Program-made: the position numbers and the translations under genes
Shown: in pieces, positions 47,530-58,004 of the stretch
Numbering within the stretch: position 1 is the first letter of the stretch
Layout: each line of letters begins with the position of its first letter
Notes under the pieces: model-generated
Told to the model about the DNA's origin: nothing
What the model saw: the letters and a program-made list of their open reading frames with translations, nothing else
Database searches by the model: none
Assembly: GCA_027604505.1 (NCBI GenBank)
Contig: JADIIX010000069.1
Coordinates: 51,705 to 115,704, forward strand
Length of the DNA: 64,000 bases
Source of the DNA: Gonapodya sp. JEL0774
Lineage: Eukaryota > Monoblepharomycota > Monoblepharidomycetes > Monoblepharidales > Gonapodyaceae
Direction: 5' to 3'

Positions 47530-48535
47530 TTATACACTTGCTTCCTCACCGCTCTCAACAGTCAACCCAGCATGTGTGAGCCCGGCGGCCGCTGCATCGT
47601 CCAGGAACCAAACAAAGTCACCGTGAGTCGGTCGGACGAGGGAAAGGGGTGCGGAGAAGCTAGGGGCTGAGGTGAGCGCCTGTAAACCAGGGCATCAAAA
47701 CGACAACGTGTGAAATCTCATCTCAAGTCGCTACGAAGGATGCAAGATCATCGGATGCTCACCTTCTCGATGACTACCTGCTTACTTCCACCTGCACCAA
47801 CAACTGCTACAGCAGCAGCGGCTTTTATAACTGGAACCGTCAGTGTGATCCTCCCCGGCGGCGGCTTTGGGGAATCTTTGATATACGCAGTCCAGGCTTT
47901 CCCTTCCCTGAGCAACTCGTGATTTGGAAACAACGAGGCCGTGTGGCCATCAGGGCCAATGCCAAGAATGATGAGATCTATGGAGGGAAAGCCAGCAGAT
48001 GGGAGGCGGGAGGAGAAAAGCGGGGCGAGGTGAGCCGATGTGTATGCGGCAGCGGCAGCTGCAGGGTCACCGATGAGCTGACGGGGACCGAAAATGAGTT
48101 TGAAAATGTGCAGTGATGCGAATAGAAGAGAAAATGGTGAGGACGAATCATCGATTGATGTTAGAAACGACATCATCCGTTTACGTAAATAGCTGCAATA
48201 AACGGTGAGCTCACCGTTTCATCAATTGCATGCACCCTCGTCACCCCCACACTCTTCAATGTCTCCCTCCACATCCCATATGTACTCTCCGGATCTGAAT
48301 GAGGCACACAACGTTCATCGGCGAACAACACGTCCCACTTCCCGAACTCGATCCCGTGTGCGGAAGGGCTCTTGAAGCCGGCACTCAGGAGAGAAATAAG
48401 CGAGCCGCCAGAGAGTGCGATTGAAAAGTTCCCTCGAGCAGCGATTGAGGATTCTGATTGGCGACGGATGTAAGCGACGAGGGGTCCTGTGATGGACGCG
48501 GATGTTGCGCATGCAATCACGCGAGGTTGAGACAT
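47530..48535 (-). CDS. 6-phosphogluconolactonase
   Basis: Three exons on the minus strand, 48535-48215, 48077-47763 and 47679-47530, all in phase 0, give 261 residues. Recognisable blocks are SIALSGGSLISLL (phosphate-binding Gly/Ser loop), WDVLFADERCVPHSDPESTY, PSIDLIILGIGPDGHTASLF, ITLTVPVIKAAAAVAVVGAG and the C-terminal FVWFLDDAAAAGL. The lactonase hydrolyses 6-phosphogluconolactone, the second step of the oxidative pentose phosphate pathway, in the cytosol. Length matches the family. The third exon is not needed for a continuous frame but supplies the conserved W-x-x-D-x-A end, which supports the donor at 47762. The ATG is the first in frame. Confidence 0.93.
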
Positions 48536-49969
48536 TCGGGTATGATGGGATTGGGAAAAGAGACAGAAGACGGCGATGAAGAAGAAGAGAACGAATGAAT
48601 CGAATAGCCTGCTGGATCGAGGCGTTTTTCAATGCTCAGATTTGGTTGACAAAGCAGCTGGCCCCTCCCGTTGACTTTATGTATGTGTGTTGGCTCCTTC
48701 ATATCACGTCAGCCAAAGTGCCCAATCACAACAGTCATGATTCATTTACTTGAAACTATGAAATACCCGCGGGGCCTTTAAGTGCGCAAAAGCACAGGGA
48801 AGACCGTCGATTTGAATGAAATCGTATGACTCCAATAGATGACTAACCCTACAACGCTTTGTGCGCAATAGATTATAGTTCACAAAATTGTCTCCAACAA
48901 GAAACCAGTGGCTCTCTGAACTCTCAACATACACCTTTATGTTGTGTCACGTCGCCCTAACAGGCAGGAGACGTGCCAGAGCACCTTATAAAGGTAGCTC
49001 TCACAGTATTTCTCAGTGAAAACAACAATCTCTTCTCTATCTGGAAAGCGCGCTCACTCTCGCGTATTTTATTTGAACGGGTCGAAAATGTGAACGATTT
49101 CTGTGCCACAAAACGAGCTCCGCCCCAGTGCGGTATCCGTTCAATTGTATGCAGGAGAAACGATTTGAATTAACATTCAAATCGACATGTGACTGCTGGT
49201 CAATTTTATTCGAATTGTCAAGAACATTGGGAGAACAATCGTTTCTCGAGGTGGCGGGTTATTGTCGGGCAGGAAGCCGTCTCAACATGAGTGCATCATT
49301 GCAGTCTATACAACAGCACAACGAAGCAATCTTCGATATACAGCAGATGTCTCCGTTCTAACACCCAAAACCATTCATGCCCTCAGGTTCTTCCAAGGGT
49401 CGTCCTCCTTTGTCAACAGTTTCCGATCGAATTTGTACTGAGGAATAGCGGAGAAAGAAACGGGAGAAGGAAGGCTCACTAAGTAGGGTGTTTGGTAGGA
49501 GATTTTGCACCAGATTCGCCTGCGCCGATGATGGACTCCTCTTCACATCCCTATGCATCTGAAAACCGGCTCGCAGAGCTGTGCACAACGCACCCCCCGT
49601 GCTTTAAGACTTCGATAGAATCCAGTCGGGTCACGAATCCAAAGTGAAAATGAGTCCGCAAAACACCCGACCGAAATCGAAGAACTCTTGGTGGACCTGA
49701 GTTCCCATTCCACAATACCATATCTGAGATTCCAGAAGTCCAACACTTCTTCCTTTGCAGAACTGGAGTTCCAGGTTCTCCCTTAGCAAAGGTTGAGTCT
49801 ATTCTGCAGTGGTGGTGTGAGCTCCGGCAGGCACATTTGGTCCATTCCGCACGCGCCGGACGCCCCATGTACTGTCACCTCACACAGGGTCACTTCTGAG
49901 TATAGCTTCCAGTTCCAGTACCGGAGCTTGTCCGTATCCAGGGCAGCGACAAAGTCCCAATCCCAAAGA
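48536..49969. other. Intergenic region, 1.4 kb
   Basis: Between the start of the phosphogluconolactonase gene and the end of the NDUFB4-like gene, both on the minus strand. Short frames only. If the NDUFB4-like gene has a 3' intron after 50033, its last exon would lie here; a frame at 50022-49783 is a candidate. Confidence 0.35.
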
Positions 49970-50206
49970 CTACCCAACAAGGTGCCATTCCTTCTCCGCA
50001 GATCTACGGATCCCAATCCCATCCAATCTCACCTTAAACTCGCTAGCCCCCCAGTAGAAAAATGCCGGCACGAGGACAATCCCCACAAGCCCGTACCACA
50101 TTGTCCGTGGGGAAAACCGAAAGTGAGGAGCAGTGTTCTCTCGCATGTACGCCCACTTCTCAATCGCGGGATCTTTTCGCACCCAGTTTTGGAATTCCCG
50201 GGCCAT
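49970..50206 (-). CDS. Complex I accessory subunit, NDUFB4/B15-like
   Basis: A single-exon reading of 78 residues starts at MAREFQNWVRKDPAIEKWAY and continues MRENTAPHFRFSPRTMWYGL, then a transmembrane helix VGIVLVPAFFYWG and a short basic end. The D-P-A-I-E-x-W...MREN...FRF.PRT pattern before one membrane helix fits subunit B4 (B15) of the mitochondrial NADH:ubiquinone oxidoreductase membrane arm. The family is short and poorly conserved, so the assignment is moderate. A donor-like AAG|GTGAGA at 50033 leaves open a spliced C-terminus. The ATG at 50206 follows a Ser-rich in-frame leader and fits the family start; no presequence is needed for this subunit. Confidence 0.65.
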   Translation of the reverse strand: MAREFQNWVRKDPAIEKWAYMRENTAPHFRFSPRTMWYGLVGIVLVPAFFYWGASEFKVRLDGIGIRRSAEKEWHLVG

Positions 50207-50757
50207 GGATTGAGAGGATGACGGGGATAGGTCGAATGACTGTTCGAATAGAAGAGATATGAAGTGAAAGTTGATGATGATGGGTATGAACGGATCACGG
50301 ATTAAGAGAGAGATAGAGAAGGGATAAGTCAGAATAAGTACAATCCAAAGTACGAATGAAGGTGATGAATGCTGCCAAAGTTCCAAGCCGCCGGAGTCCG
50401 TTTCGATTCCAAAGTTCAAGAGGAGACCGGCACAAGTCCAATCGCGTCAAAACCCAGTCGCACTGTGCTCGAAATTGTGAAAGCAAGCGATGGTGATACA
50501 CTCACCAGTTGGATGCCGACGGAAAGATGAAAACTCGGCAGTCACCACTCAGTGGGGGGCGATCTTCATTTTTGTGACACCAGCACGCTCTCAAATAATA
50601 ATAATGTTGCTAGCTCAGTCGCTGCAAAGAGAACATGTACTCGAAATCTAGGTATTCAACAAGTTAACTTAAATAGCACTGGTTATACGTAGAAATATGG
50701 TAGCGGACTGCCGGTGCGGCTATTCCGGAAAAAAGACCTCCCTCCGAACTGGGTCGT
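50207..50757. other. Intergenic region
   Basis: About 550 bp upstream of the NDUFB4-like gene and downstream of the SH3/coiled-coil gene, both on the minus strand. No supported feature was found. Confidence 0.35.
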
Positions 50758-52523
50758 CTACCCTTGTCGCGCCCAGCTACCCGGAGGTGTCGCCGACGAA
50801 CCCCTCCTTGGTACACCTTGTTGAACCTGTTGCGGCTGCACCTCTGGCGATTCGCCTTTACCCCTCACAACAACGAAAGGCGACTGTCCTGCTACCCCCA
50901 CCCCTCCACCTGCACCAATCAACCCTGTCCCTACGAGTTGGTGCTGGGCCTGCAATTGACCCGACCACCCATCCTGCCCTCCAAGTGACATTGACTGAGG
51001 AGGGCCTCGCACGTACGCGAGTGATCCCGGCGGCGATTCGAATCCGAATGCCGCGGGAGGCAATTGTGGAAGATGAGGCGATGGCGTGGAAGGTCCCATG
51101 GCGGGCGATCCTGTGTGCATTGTCGTGATGCGCCCGCTGGTTGATGGCGTAAGGGCAAGGTTAGGAACCGCGGAGGATGTACGGACCGAGAAGGCCATAG
51201 GACGGATTGTGGAAGCGGTGTGGGGGGAAGAGGGAATAGCGCTGGCAAGCACGGATGGAGTGGGAGGGTGCGAGGTCACACCTGGGGGGAGGGGGGGGAG
51301 GCAAAAGGTTTCAATGGTGGGTGAGCAAGAGCACCGCGTAAGTTTAATTTCAGAAACAAATACCGACATGCCATAGGAAAGAATCCGGTCTGTGAGGTGG
51401 ACGAGTTCATGCCCTTGGTTGGAGTGGAATTTAGAACGGTTGTATATTAGGTGGTTGTCGATTTGGCAACAATCAGGGCCACGAGCATCACTCGCGTATG
51501 CCTCACCTTGCCCCAGCCATCATTGCATTCAAACGAGCAAAACACCTCATCACCCACTTCCAGCCCCACTTCATCGGCCTCCTGCGCTTCGAAGTTGTGT
51601 ATCACATACAACACTTTCTTCACGGGCACCGGTCTTAGCGCTGGCGATGTGGCCACCGCCGTGGCTGATGCGAGAGATCGTTCGAGAGAGGAAATTTGAG
51701 CGTCCCGTGAAGCAAGTAATGCACGTGCAGCTTCCAGTTCCCGGGCCAAGGCGTCTCGTTCTCTTTCAAGTTGGGCAGCAGAGTCTGCGCGTGCGCGAGA
51801 GTCGGCAAGGTCAGATCTAAGTTCTTCGTTACGCTGACGAAGCAGGCGGCACTCCGCTGAGAGTTCGCCTGTGGTGCGTTCCAACTCGGCGATGCGCGAA
51901 GATGAGGTAGCCAAAGATCGTTGGAGGGACTCCCGGGACTCGCGCTCACGGTCAAGCGTGCTATGAAGGTGAGGGTCTGGCGCTGATGATGCTGAGCCGG
52001 TCGTGGTGATACTGGATGCAGAGATATTGGTCGGAGGAAGTACAGGTTGAGGTTGTGTTGACCTGTACCGGACTGTGAGCAGATCCAGCAAATCCGTGCG
52101 TGGGGCCACGCTCTCCCCAAACCTGTCCCGCCCTTCTTTGAGCTGTTTCGCGATGTTGAGACACAAATCTGTGACTTCAGCACCGTAATCTGCCAACATT
52201 CGCACGATTCGCAGGCTGGGTACCAGACGAACCTCCTTGAGCACTATGCGATAGGTGGCTTTCCAACCCCTGGGGGGTGTAGGTTCGCCTGGCGTCCACG
52301 GCACCACAGGGTCAACATAGCGCACCAGTGGGCCACCCTGATTGATGAAAATGTCGGATCCCGCGAGCAAGGCGAGATCGAGTGAGGACGAGTACGTTCC
52401 TGTAGTGCGCCGTCGGTTCCAGGTGGAGGTGGTCCAGCGACCCGCGGCAATAGCTGGAATAGTGAGAGTGATTGGCGGACGCGGATCCGCACCTGGTGGT
52501 GATTGGGAGAAGGCAGGGTACAT
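50758..52523 (-). CDS. Coiled-coil and SH3 domain protein
   Basis: Three exons on the minus strand, 52523-51507, 51413-51368 and 51281-50758, give 528 residues; phases 0 and 1 close. The first 150 residues contain AGSDIFINQGGPLVRYVDPV and WKATYRIVLKEVRLVPSLRI, a fold I cannot name, then TDLCLNIAKQLKEGRDRFGE. A coiled coil of about 90 residues follows, with heptads through ERESRESLQRSLATSSSRIA and LARELEAARALLASRDAQIS. An SH3 domain is split by two introns: KVLYVIHNFEAQEADEVGLE, VGDEVFCSFECNDGWGK and STSQTGFFPMAC. The 46-nt middle exon encodes the distal SH3 loop. The C-terminal 170 residues are Pro/Ser/Gly-rich. The layout suggests an actin or endocytic adaptor. The start is uncertain; the frame is open to about 52578. 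Confidence 0.72.
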
Positions 52524-52702
52524 CACGTACAACTCATGAGACAAAGAGCCCGAAAACGGAATCCATCCAGTCGTTTACGACACGGGGACTCTAAATGGCC
52601 CAAGTGCAACGCGTTGGGCGATTATTATATGTAGCTCCGGCCCCCTCCACCACGAACACATTATTACCCAGTGAGGGTAAACCTCTCAAATATTAATCTG
52701 CC

Positions 52703-53056
52703 TCAAGTGTCTCCACTCGAGCGAAGACTTTTGCACCCCCCATATCTCCTCAATTGCGTTGCGCGAAACGTTGACGGATTTCGGGAATCACCTGCTTCCA
52801 ATAGCACCCTGACCCCTTCCTCCCATCCGCCTAGCACTGCCAGATCCAGAGCAGATTCGCCATCCCAGGCATCGGTTTTGTGTTCAGCTGGTCCGACGAA
52901 ACTTCTAGATTCGATATCCGCTCGTGCCCAGACAGTCGCACTCAAGTGCACTTTTTTGCGAGTCAAAGGAGAAGCCCCAGCCGCCAGAGCAGTGGAAAGA
53001 GCATCAAGATTCTTCGATTCCACCGCTGAGATGAGTCGCTCAGAAGCGGAGTCCAT
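52703..53056 (-). CDS. Small ankyrin-repeat-like ORF
   Basis: A 117-codon open frame starting at ATG 53056. The beginning (MDSASERLISAVESKNLDAL, then STALAAGASPL) and the segment ESALDLAVLGGWEEGVRVLL followed by EAGDS have the helix-turn-helix spacing and LxxA/LLxAGA signature of ankyrin repeats. The last 25 codons look non-coding, and a donor-like GCAG|GTGATT at about 52781 may mark the real exon end. It could be a lone short protein or the 5' part of the SH3 gene just downstream on the same strand. I found no splice path that joins them in frame. Confidence 0.45.
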   Translation of the reverse strand: MDSASERLISAVESKNLDALSTALAAGASPLTRKKVHLSATVWARADIESRSFVGPAEHKTDAWDGESALDLAVLGGWEEGVRVLLEAGDSRNPSTFRATQLRRYGGCKSLRSSGDT

Positions 53057-53230
53057 AATAATAGTGGAAAGGCGGATTTGCTGCTCGCACTACATACAAA
53101 ATACAAATGTTCACAAGCATGCGCTCAGCACGATTACTGCAATGATGATGGGACACGTTTGCAGGCCAACTCCTCCGCTTTCAGTGTTTGAAAAACCTCT
53201 CAAATTTCGAATAAATTTAAAGGACAGGCC

Positions 53231-54201
53231 ATGCCCGTAGAGTCTGAACGCATCCCCGGCAATTCCGATTCCAAATCACTGCGTGACAACAACATCGTCG
53301 AGCGATCCTCGTGCAACATCGATGATGCACTCCTCATCCGAGTCCAAGCCACCTCGGGACTGGTGTTCTCTTCTTTTGCAGTTCTACATCTCTCTTCGTG
53401 GATTCTCCTGCACTCGGGCTCTTTTGACGTGAGATGCAATGTGGTTGTACATCGGTGAACCTGTCTGACCGCATCACGACCGGAGGAAGTCTGCCGATGC
53501 TGCAGTTCGCGTCGTCACTACTATCAAAATCCCATCGTTGAACCCATCATCCTCGGGGGATCTCTTCTCGTTCACCTTGGAACGTCCCTCACTCGCATCG
53601 CTCGACGGCAGGGCAAATCAGTCCCCCGGGATGAGGGGCGTGCAGCACGACCACCAAACGCTGCAAAGATCTCTCCAGTAGTTGAGGACAGAGCTTTCCA
53701 CAAATATGCAGGATGGGTCCTTGCTACCGTTGTTCCGGTCCATGCGTTTGCAACGCGGGTCAACCCTCTCGTGGTTCTTGGGCCCGAGGAATCAGGAAAA
53801 GTGATTGGTGCACATTTCGCGAGCTTCGCGACTTTCTTTTACCCTGTAGCTTTTCATAGTGAGTGGCTTGGTCATTTCCGCTGCGTGATCGAGCACGTAG
53901 AACTGACAATGACCAACGCACTGCGAAACGCACACCCTCCAAAAAAGTATATTATGCCTCTCTCGCTGCCAGCGGCTTATTCCACACTGTCGCAGGTATC
54001 GGTTATGCGCTCAAGAGCCTTCATGTTCGTGTACCTCGTGCTCTATCCCCCTCCGACGAACTTTCACTGCGCTTGCGCAGATGGACTTTGTTGGGGCTGG
54101 GACTGTCTACGGTCATGGCTCTGTCGGGATTTTATTACCCCGTTACTTTTACAGAAGAGCAGGTGCGGGTGTTTGGACTTCTTAATTTCACCACAAGGTA
54201 A
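53231..54201 (+). CDS. Mcp1-like mitochondrial membrane protein (DUF1691)
   Basis: Three exons, 53231-53428, 53486-53858 and 53948-54201, give 274 residues. The hydrophobic blocks are TSGLVFSSFAVLHLSSWILL, then YYQNPIVEPIILGGSLLVHL, AGWVLATVVPVHAFATRVNP, FFYPVAFHIYYASLAASGLF and RWTLLGLGLSTVMALSGFYY. The order of helices and the Y-Y-Q-N-P-I-V-E...GGS..VH pattern matches fungal Mcp1 (MDM10-complementing protein 1), a mitochondrial outer-membrane protein linked to lipid supply between organelles. That function is from yeast and inferred here. The acceptor at 53485 was chosen because it is the only one that keeps phase 0 with the conserved YYQN segment. The gene ends at a TAA immediately after a donor-like AG|GTAATA, so a further exon is conceivable. 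Confidence 0.75.
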
Positions 54202-54876
54202 TAGTGACAGGAGGATATAGGCACGAGGAGACAGCACGAGCCGGAGAGTATCATGAAAGTCAAACGATAACAGACTCTGTAGACCTTGCGCATTCATTAC
54301 AAATCCAAACCTCTGCTCCATTATTTCTTGCGGATGACCAGACGCCGCCTCCAGTCAGAACTAGCAGAGTCAGCACGCCTGAGCCGTTGGTTGAAAAGCG
54401 CCAACGTCTTGTCATTTGTCTTGCAGTTACAGTTTGATATTCGTGCACATGGTACATTTGGGACGAATCCCGGAACCTTTCGTGGCAGCCCCGATCTGCA
54501 CTTCGGTGCCGCCAGCCAACAGTGCAAAGTGGACACCGCTCACCAGCCCCGTATTGCGGTTCATCAGTCCCGTCGATTCCCTCAACCTTACGCCTCAGTG
54601 AGCACCTAGTGAATTGCGTTTTCCGAACACGGTAGTAGTGAGTGCCACCACTCTGTAGCCGTACATCCCTGTGATGATCGAGTTATGTAGTCGCACACAT
54701 ACTGATGGACCAAAAACTATAAGAGCTGCAGTCACTTACAAAATTAAATAATTCTCATGCTCCCTATTTGTTCTTCTAATTAGCCGACTGAGGCCACGGG
54801 TGAATCAACTGGACACCTCTTATTATGCTGTCCGCTATACAAACTCTGTTCACCCTTCCTCCCCCCCCCCCTCCAC
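54202..54876. other. Intergenic region
   Basis: About 675 bp between two plus-strand genes. The last 20 bases before the next ATG contain a run of C. No coding exon or RNA gene was recognised. Confidence 0.35.
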
Positions 54877-56595
54877 ATGTCTGCCCCGACTCCCGATACC
54901 CCTAAGACTTTTCCTCTAGAGAAATCGTCCGATTCCTCGCCCCCAACGCCTCCGATGCCGGCAGCCGCGTCGACGCGATTTCGGCCTCCAAACGCTTCGA
55001 TTGAGGAAGAATATTTAAGCTACGCATCACCGATATACCCGGGTCTTATGCTTGGTATGTCCCCGTGACACGTGTGCTCAAAGCTTTGTCAGATATGGGG
55101 TCTGTGTCTTGGTCAAACAACATTGAATCGTGCCGTTGTCGTCCCTTCGACATACCGCTCCTCCACCTGCAGGCTCCGTTCGGGCAAACCACACGCCTTG
55201 GTTTATTCACAAGCATGGAATTACACACATTCTAACAGTCGCACGCGAGCCGACGACCGGACTGTCTGACGTCGAATTGAACGACCTCAACGAGTTTTTA
55301 AAGGCGAAAGGATGGCCAAAGGGCGTCGAGTACATGAAATTGCCCATCGAAGATACATCGACGTTCGAGCTTTTGCCATTTCTGGAAGAGTGAGTGTATG
55401 TAGTTGCGGTAATTTGCTCCTTTGTTCAGATGGACGAGATTCCTGGTGCAGCCGTCCGTGGTGAAAGATTCCAGGGCTTATGTCCATCCTAACGTCTGCT
55501 AGCCATGTTGGCAAAGAGTATGAGCGGAACCACGCGACCTTATCATGAAGTCTTGTGTCAGTGTGATTGCACTAGGTAGCTGAACAATGCCTTGATACTC
55601 GGTCGGTGACCGCAAGTGATTTCATGCGGAACAAGGTTCCCCTTTCTATGTATTTTCTGAAGTATTTCATCCGTACGTGACTCTGATTCAACTTCTGCTT
55701 GACCTCCTCACTCAGAACCTGCACCTTCATTGAAACCGCCCTCGCACCGCGCTACGAGCAGATGCTTTCCAACGAAGATAGTAGCTCTACACCCTCCCGA
55801 TCGGCTACTGCGCCCAACGTAACATCCACCGCATCCAATCCACCACCCACTCCCACTCCTCCCATACTCCCGCCTGGGCCACTACCCGACGACCCTCCCG
55901 TCCCGCCACCAACACTTCCCACAGTTCTCGTCCATTGCCAACTCGGCGTATCCCGCTCTGCGTCGGTGGTCGCTGCACACCTCATCCGCATGTGGCACCG
56001 TTGTGCGAACCCTCATGGTCGCCAGGGTGGCGCATCCTCGTCAAAGTCTTCTTCCGGGTCTCTCCTCCCCGCTTTACCCCCGCGACTCACCTCGATGCTC
56101 CTATTACCCCCGACCCCGCATGACCACCAACCACCCCAGCTCACACTCCTGGCCATCAAGATCCTCAACCGTCGCAGGAACATTATATACCCAAACGACG
56201 GTTTCCGTAACCAACTCGCGACGTGGGAGCGTATGGGCGGCACCTGGGGAGCTGGTCCGGGAGTGGTCTACGAGGCGGCCACGTGGATCGGCAGGACCTC
56301 TCGAGGGTTGAACAAAGCGGTGGACGGGTGGATAGAGGCTGTGACGGGCGTGAAGAACCGTCCTGTGTTTAAATTGCCCAAAAAGGTGGTGCGATACAGG
56401 GAGGAGCTCGCACAGGAGCGGTCCGAGGTGGAGGTGGAGACTGGCCATGCCGTCGAGGCGGAAGAGCAAGCAAGCGAGAACATTGTGATAGAATCAGTGA
56501 GACTGGAGTCGGAAGGAGGGGCTTCTGTAGCGGAGAAGAGGACAGGTAACGGTGATGATGCGAGTCATGGGCTGACCTCGGAGAACAAGAAATGA
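54877..56595 (+). CDS. Dual-specificity phosphatase with Pro-rich insert
   Basis: Three exons, 54877-55054, 55173-55389 and 55716-56595, give 424 residues with closing phases. After a Pro/Ser-rich start the DSP fold begins at PIYPGLMLGS and NHTPWFIHKHGITHILTVAR, with PIEDTSTFELLPF, whose Asp is a candidate general acid. The catalytic P-loop is VLVHCQLGVSRSASVVAAHL (Cys near residue 205), a complete HCxxGxSRS. Between the acid loop and P-loop there is an insert of about 50 Ser/Thr/Pro residues, and a second insert follows at HGRQGGASSSKSSSG. The helix LLAIKILNRRRNIIYPNDGF after it is typical of DSPs. The C-terminal 100 residues are charged. It should dephosphorylate phospho-Ser/Thr/Tyr, perhaps on MAP kinases; the substrate is unknown. 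Confidence 0.85.
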
Positions 56596-56803
56596 GTATC
56601 TTTGTCCAATCTATTTATGAGCTTATTCTGTATTTGGAGACTGTACGTTTGATTTTCACTGATATCTATATTGGACTCTAGGGAATTTGATGTGTCATCA
56701 TGACACATGATACTACCAGTGAAAGTGAACGAACTACAAACACTTTCTGACCATCCCTTCTCTGAGCTTCACCGCATCCCCAGAAACCAGATCAAATCTT
56801 CAC

Positions 56804-57844
56804 ATGCCATCTCACTCCCGCTCTCCTCCTCGCCGCGGCCGATCTGTGGCTCGTGTTTATACGATGAGTCCGGAAGCTGAGTCACCCCCATCCCTCCCCT
56901 CCCCCCCTCTCCCATGTTACCATCCACTGGGGAGAAAAAAATCTACAGGAGACGATACAAGGGATAAAAGTGTGCTCATGCTGTACAAGGGCCTCGTAAA
57001 AGGTGAGTTTTAGACATCCACGTGATGCGCTGTTGCCACACGACTCAATGACTTACACATAATTCAATTATCGCCGTAAAATGGTGACGATGTTTTTCTC
57101 TTATGGCCATGCACCACTGGATAGAATGGGCGTCGAGCGTCACCGTTAGTAATGACGTCAGATCAGGCCTCTCACAAGATGCCGGTGTGAACGAAGAAAT
57201 CGCCAAGAAAGCCGCTGCGATCGAAAGAGGTTTGTGAAAAAGCGAAAACTGCTCATTGTGATGTATTTGCATAGGATGCTGAGGTCACTGTTGTGGGCAT
57301 TCTTGAAACCTGCCGGCCCTAAGCCATCTACAATGATACTAATGGGGGAAAAGACGAGTCGACCGAACCCTCCCAAAACACTCTCTCTGACTACTGCGAG
57401 TCTATTCGCACGCACTACTTGAATTTGAAAGGTCGGAATCTCGATCTGAGGAAGAGGGTGTTGTGCGGAGAGATTGACGAGGAAGCGTTTGCAAAGATGT
57501 CAGCAGAAGATATGAGGCCACCCGAGCTAAAAGAAGCGTGAGATTTTCGATTGTTGGAATGCTTTTTCGTGACGTCCAGGTCTCAACACCCCACCGCCTG
57601 TACAAAAAGAGATGACCAGACGCTACAACAAGCGCTCCTGTCCACCATACGCACTCCCAAGAACTCTACGGGTGACTTGTCTAACCCGATGGTTGATCCA
57701 TTGTCTGCCCACATATACAAGGTAGGGTATTGTAAACCTGTTTTGACTGAGTCATGAATTGCTCACATCAGCATCACATTTTAGAGGCCACCAGAAATGC
57801 TTTGGAGCGGCGCAGACGAGGATGCAGTAGATAGAGTGTCCTGA
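56804..57844 (+). CDS. Protein with a TFIIS central (TFS2M) domain, no zinc ribbon seen
   Basis: Five exons, 56804-57002, 57125-57229, 57324-57537, 57580-57721 and 57785-57844, give 239 residues; all phases close. The N-terminal 60 residues are Ser/Arg/Pro-rich. The central domain contains LMLYKGLVKEWASSVTVSND, NEEIAKKAAAIERAIYND, DYCESIRTHYLNLKGRNLDL and RKRVLCGEIDEEAFAKMSAE. This matches the TFIIS second domain (NLKDxxNxxLRxxVLxGxI...MxxxEM) that docks on RNA polymerase II. The rest (TRDDQ-like, LSTIRTPKNS, HIYKRPPEML) has no CxxC pairs, so the C-terminal zinc ribbon that triggers transcript cleavage appears absent. That resembles Bye1/PHF3-like use of the domain, but no PHD or SPOC domain is visible. 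The exon after 57537 is the least certain. Confidence 0.65.
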
Positions 57845-58004
57845 CTTTAGCTCCAGAGACTCAACTTTTCATTCGTAGCCATTTTGAGAATATAATCGTT
57901 CACCTACATTGGCAATTGCCGGCACACAACTGCACCTACAATTCAATCACTAACTTGCTGCACATGCATCGCACTCCGCTCTACCGCGCTCTTGTAATTT
58001 CAGT

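Noticed and set aside
52524-53056. Single gene joining the ankyrin-like ORF to the SH3/coiled-coil protein
   Set aside because: Donor and acceptor phases tried across 52524-52790 gave stops or frame clashes, so they are listed separately.
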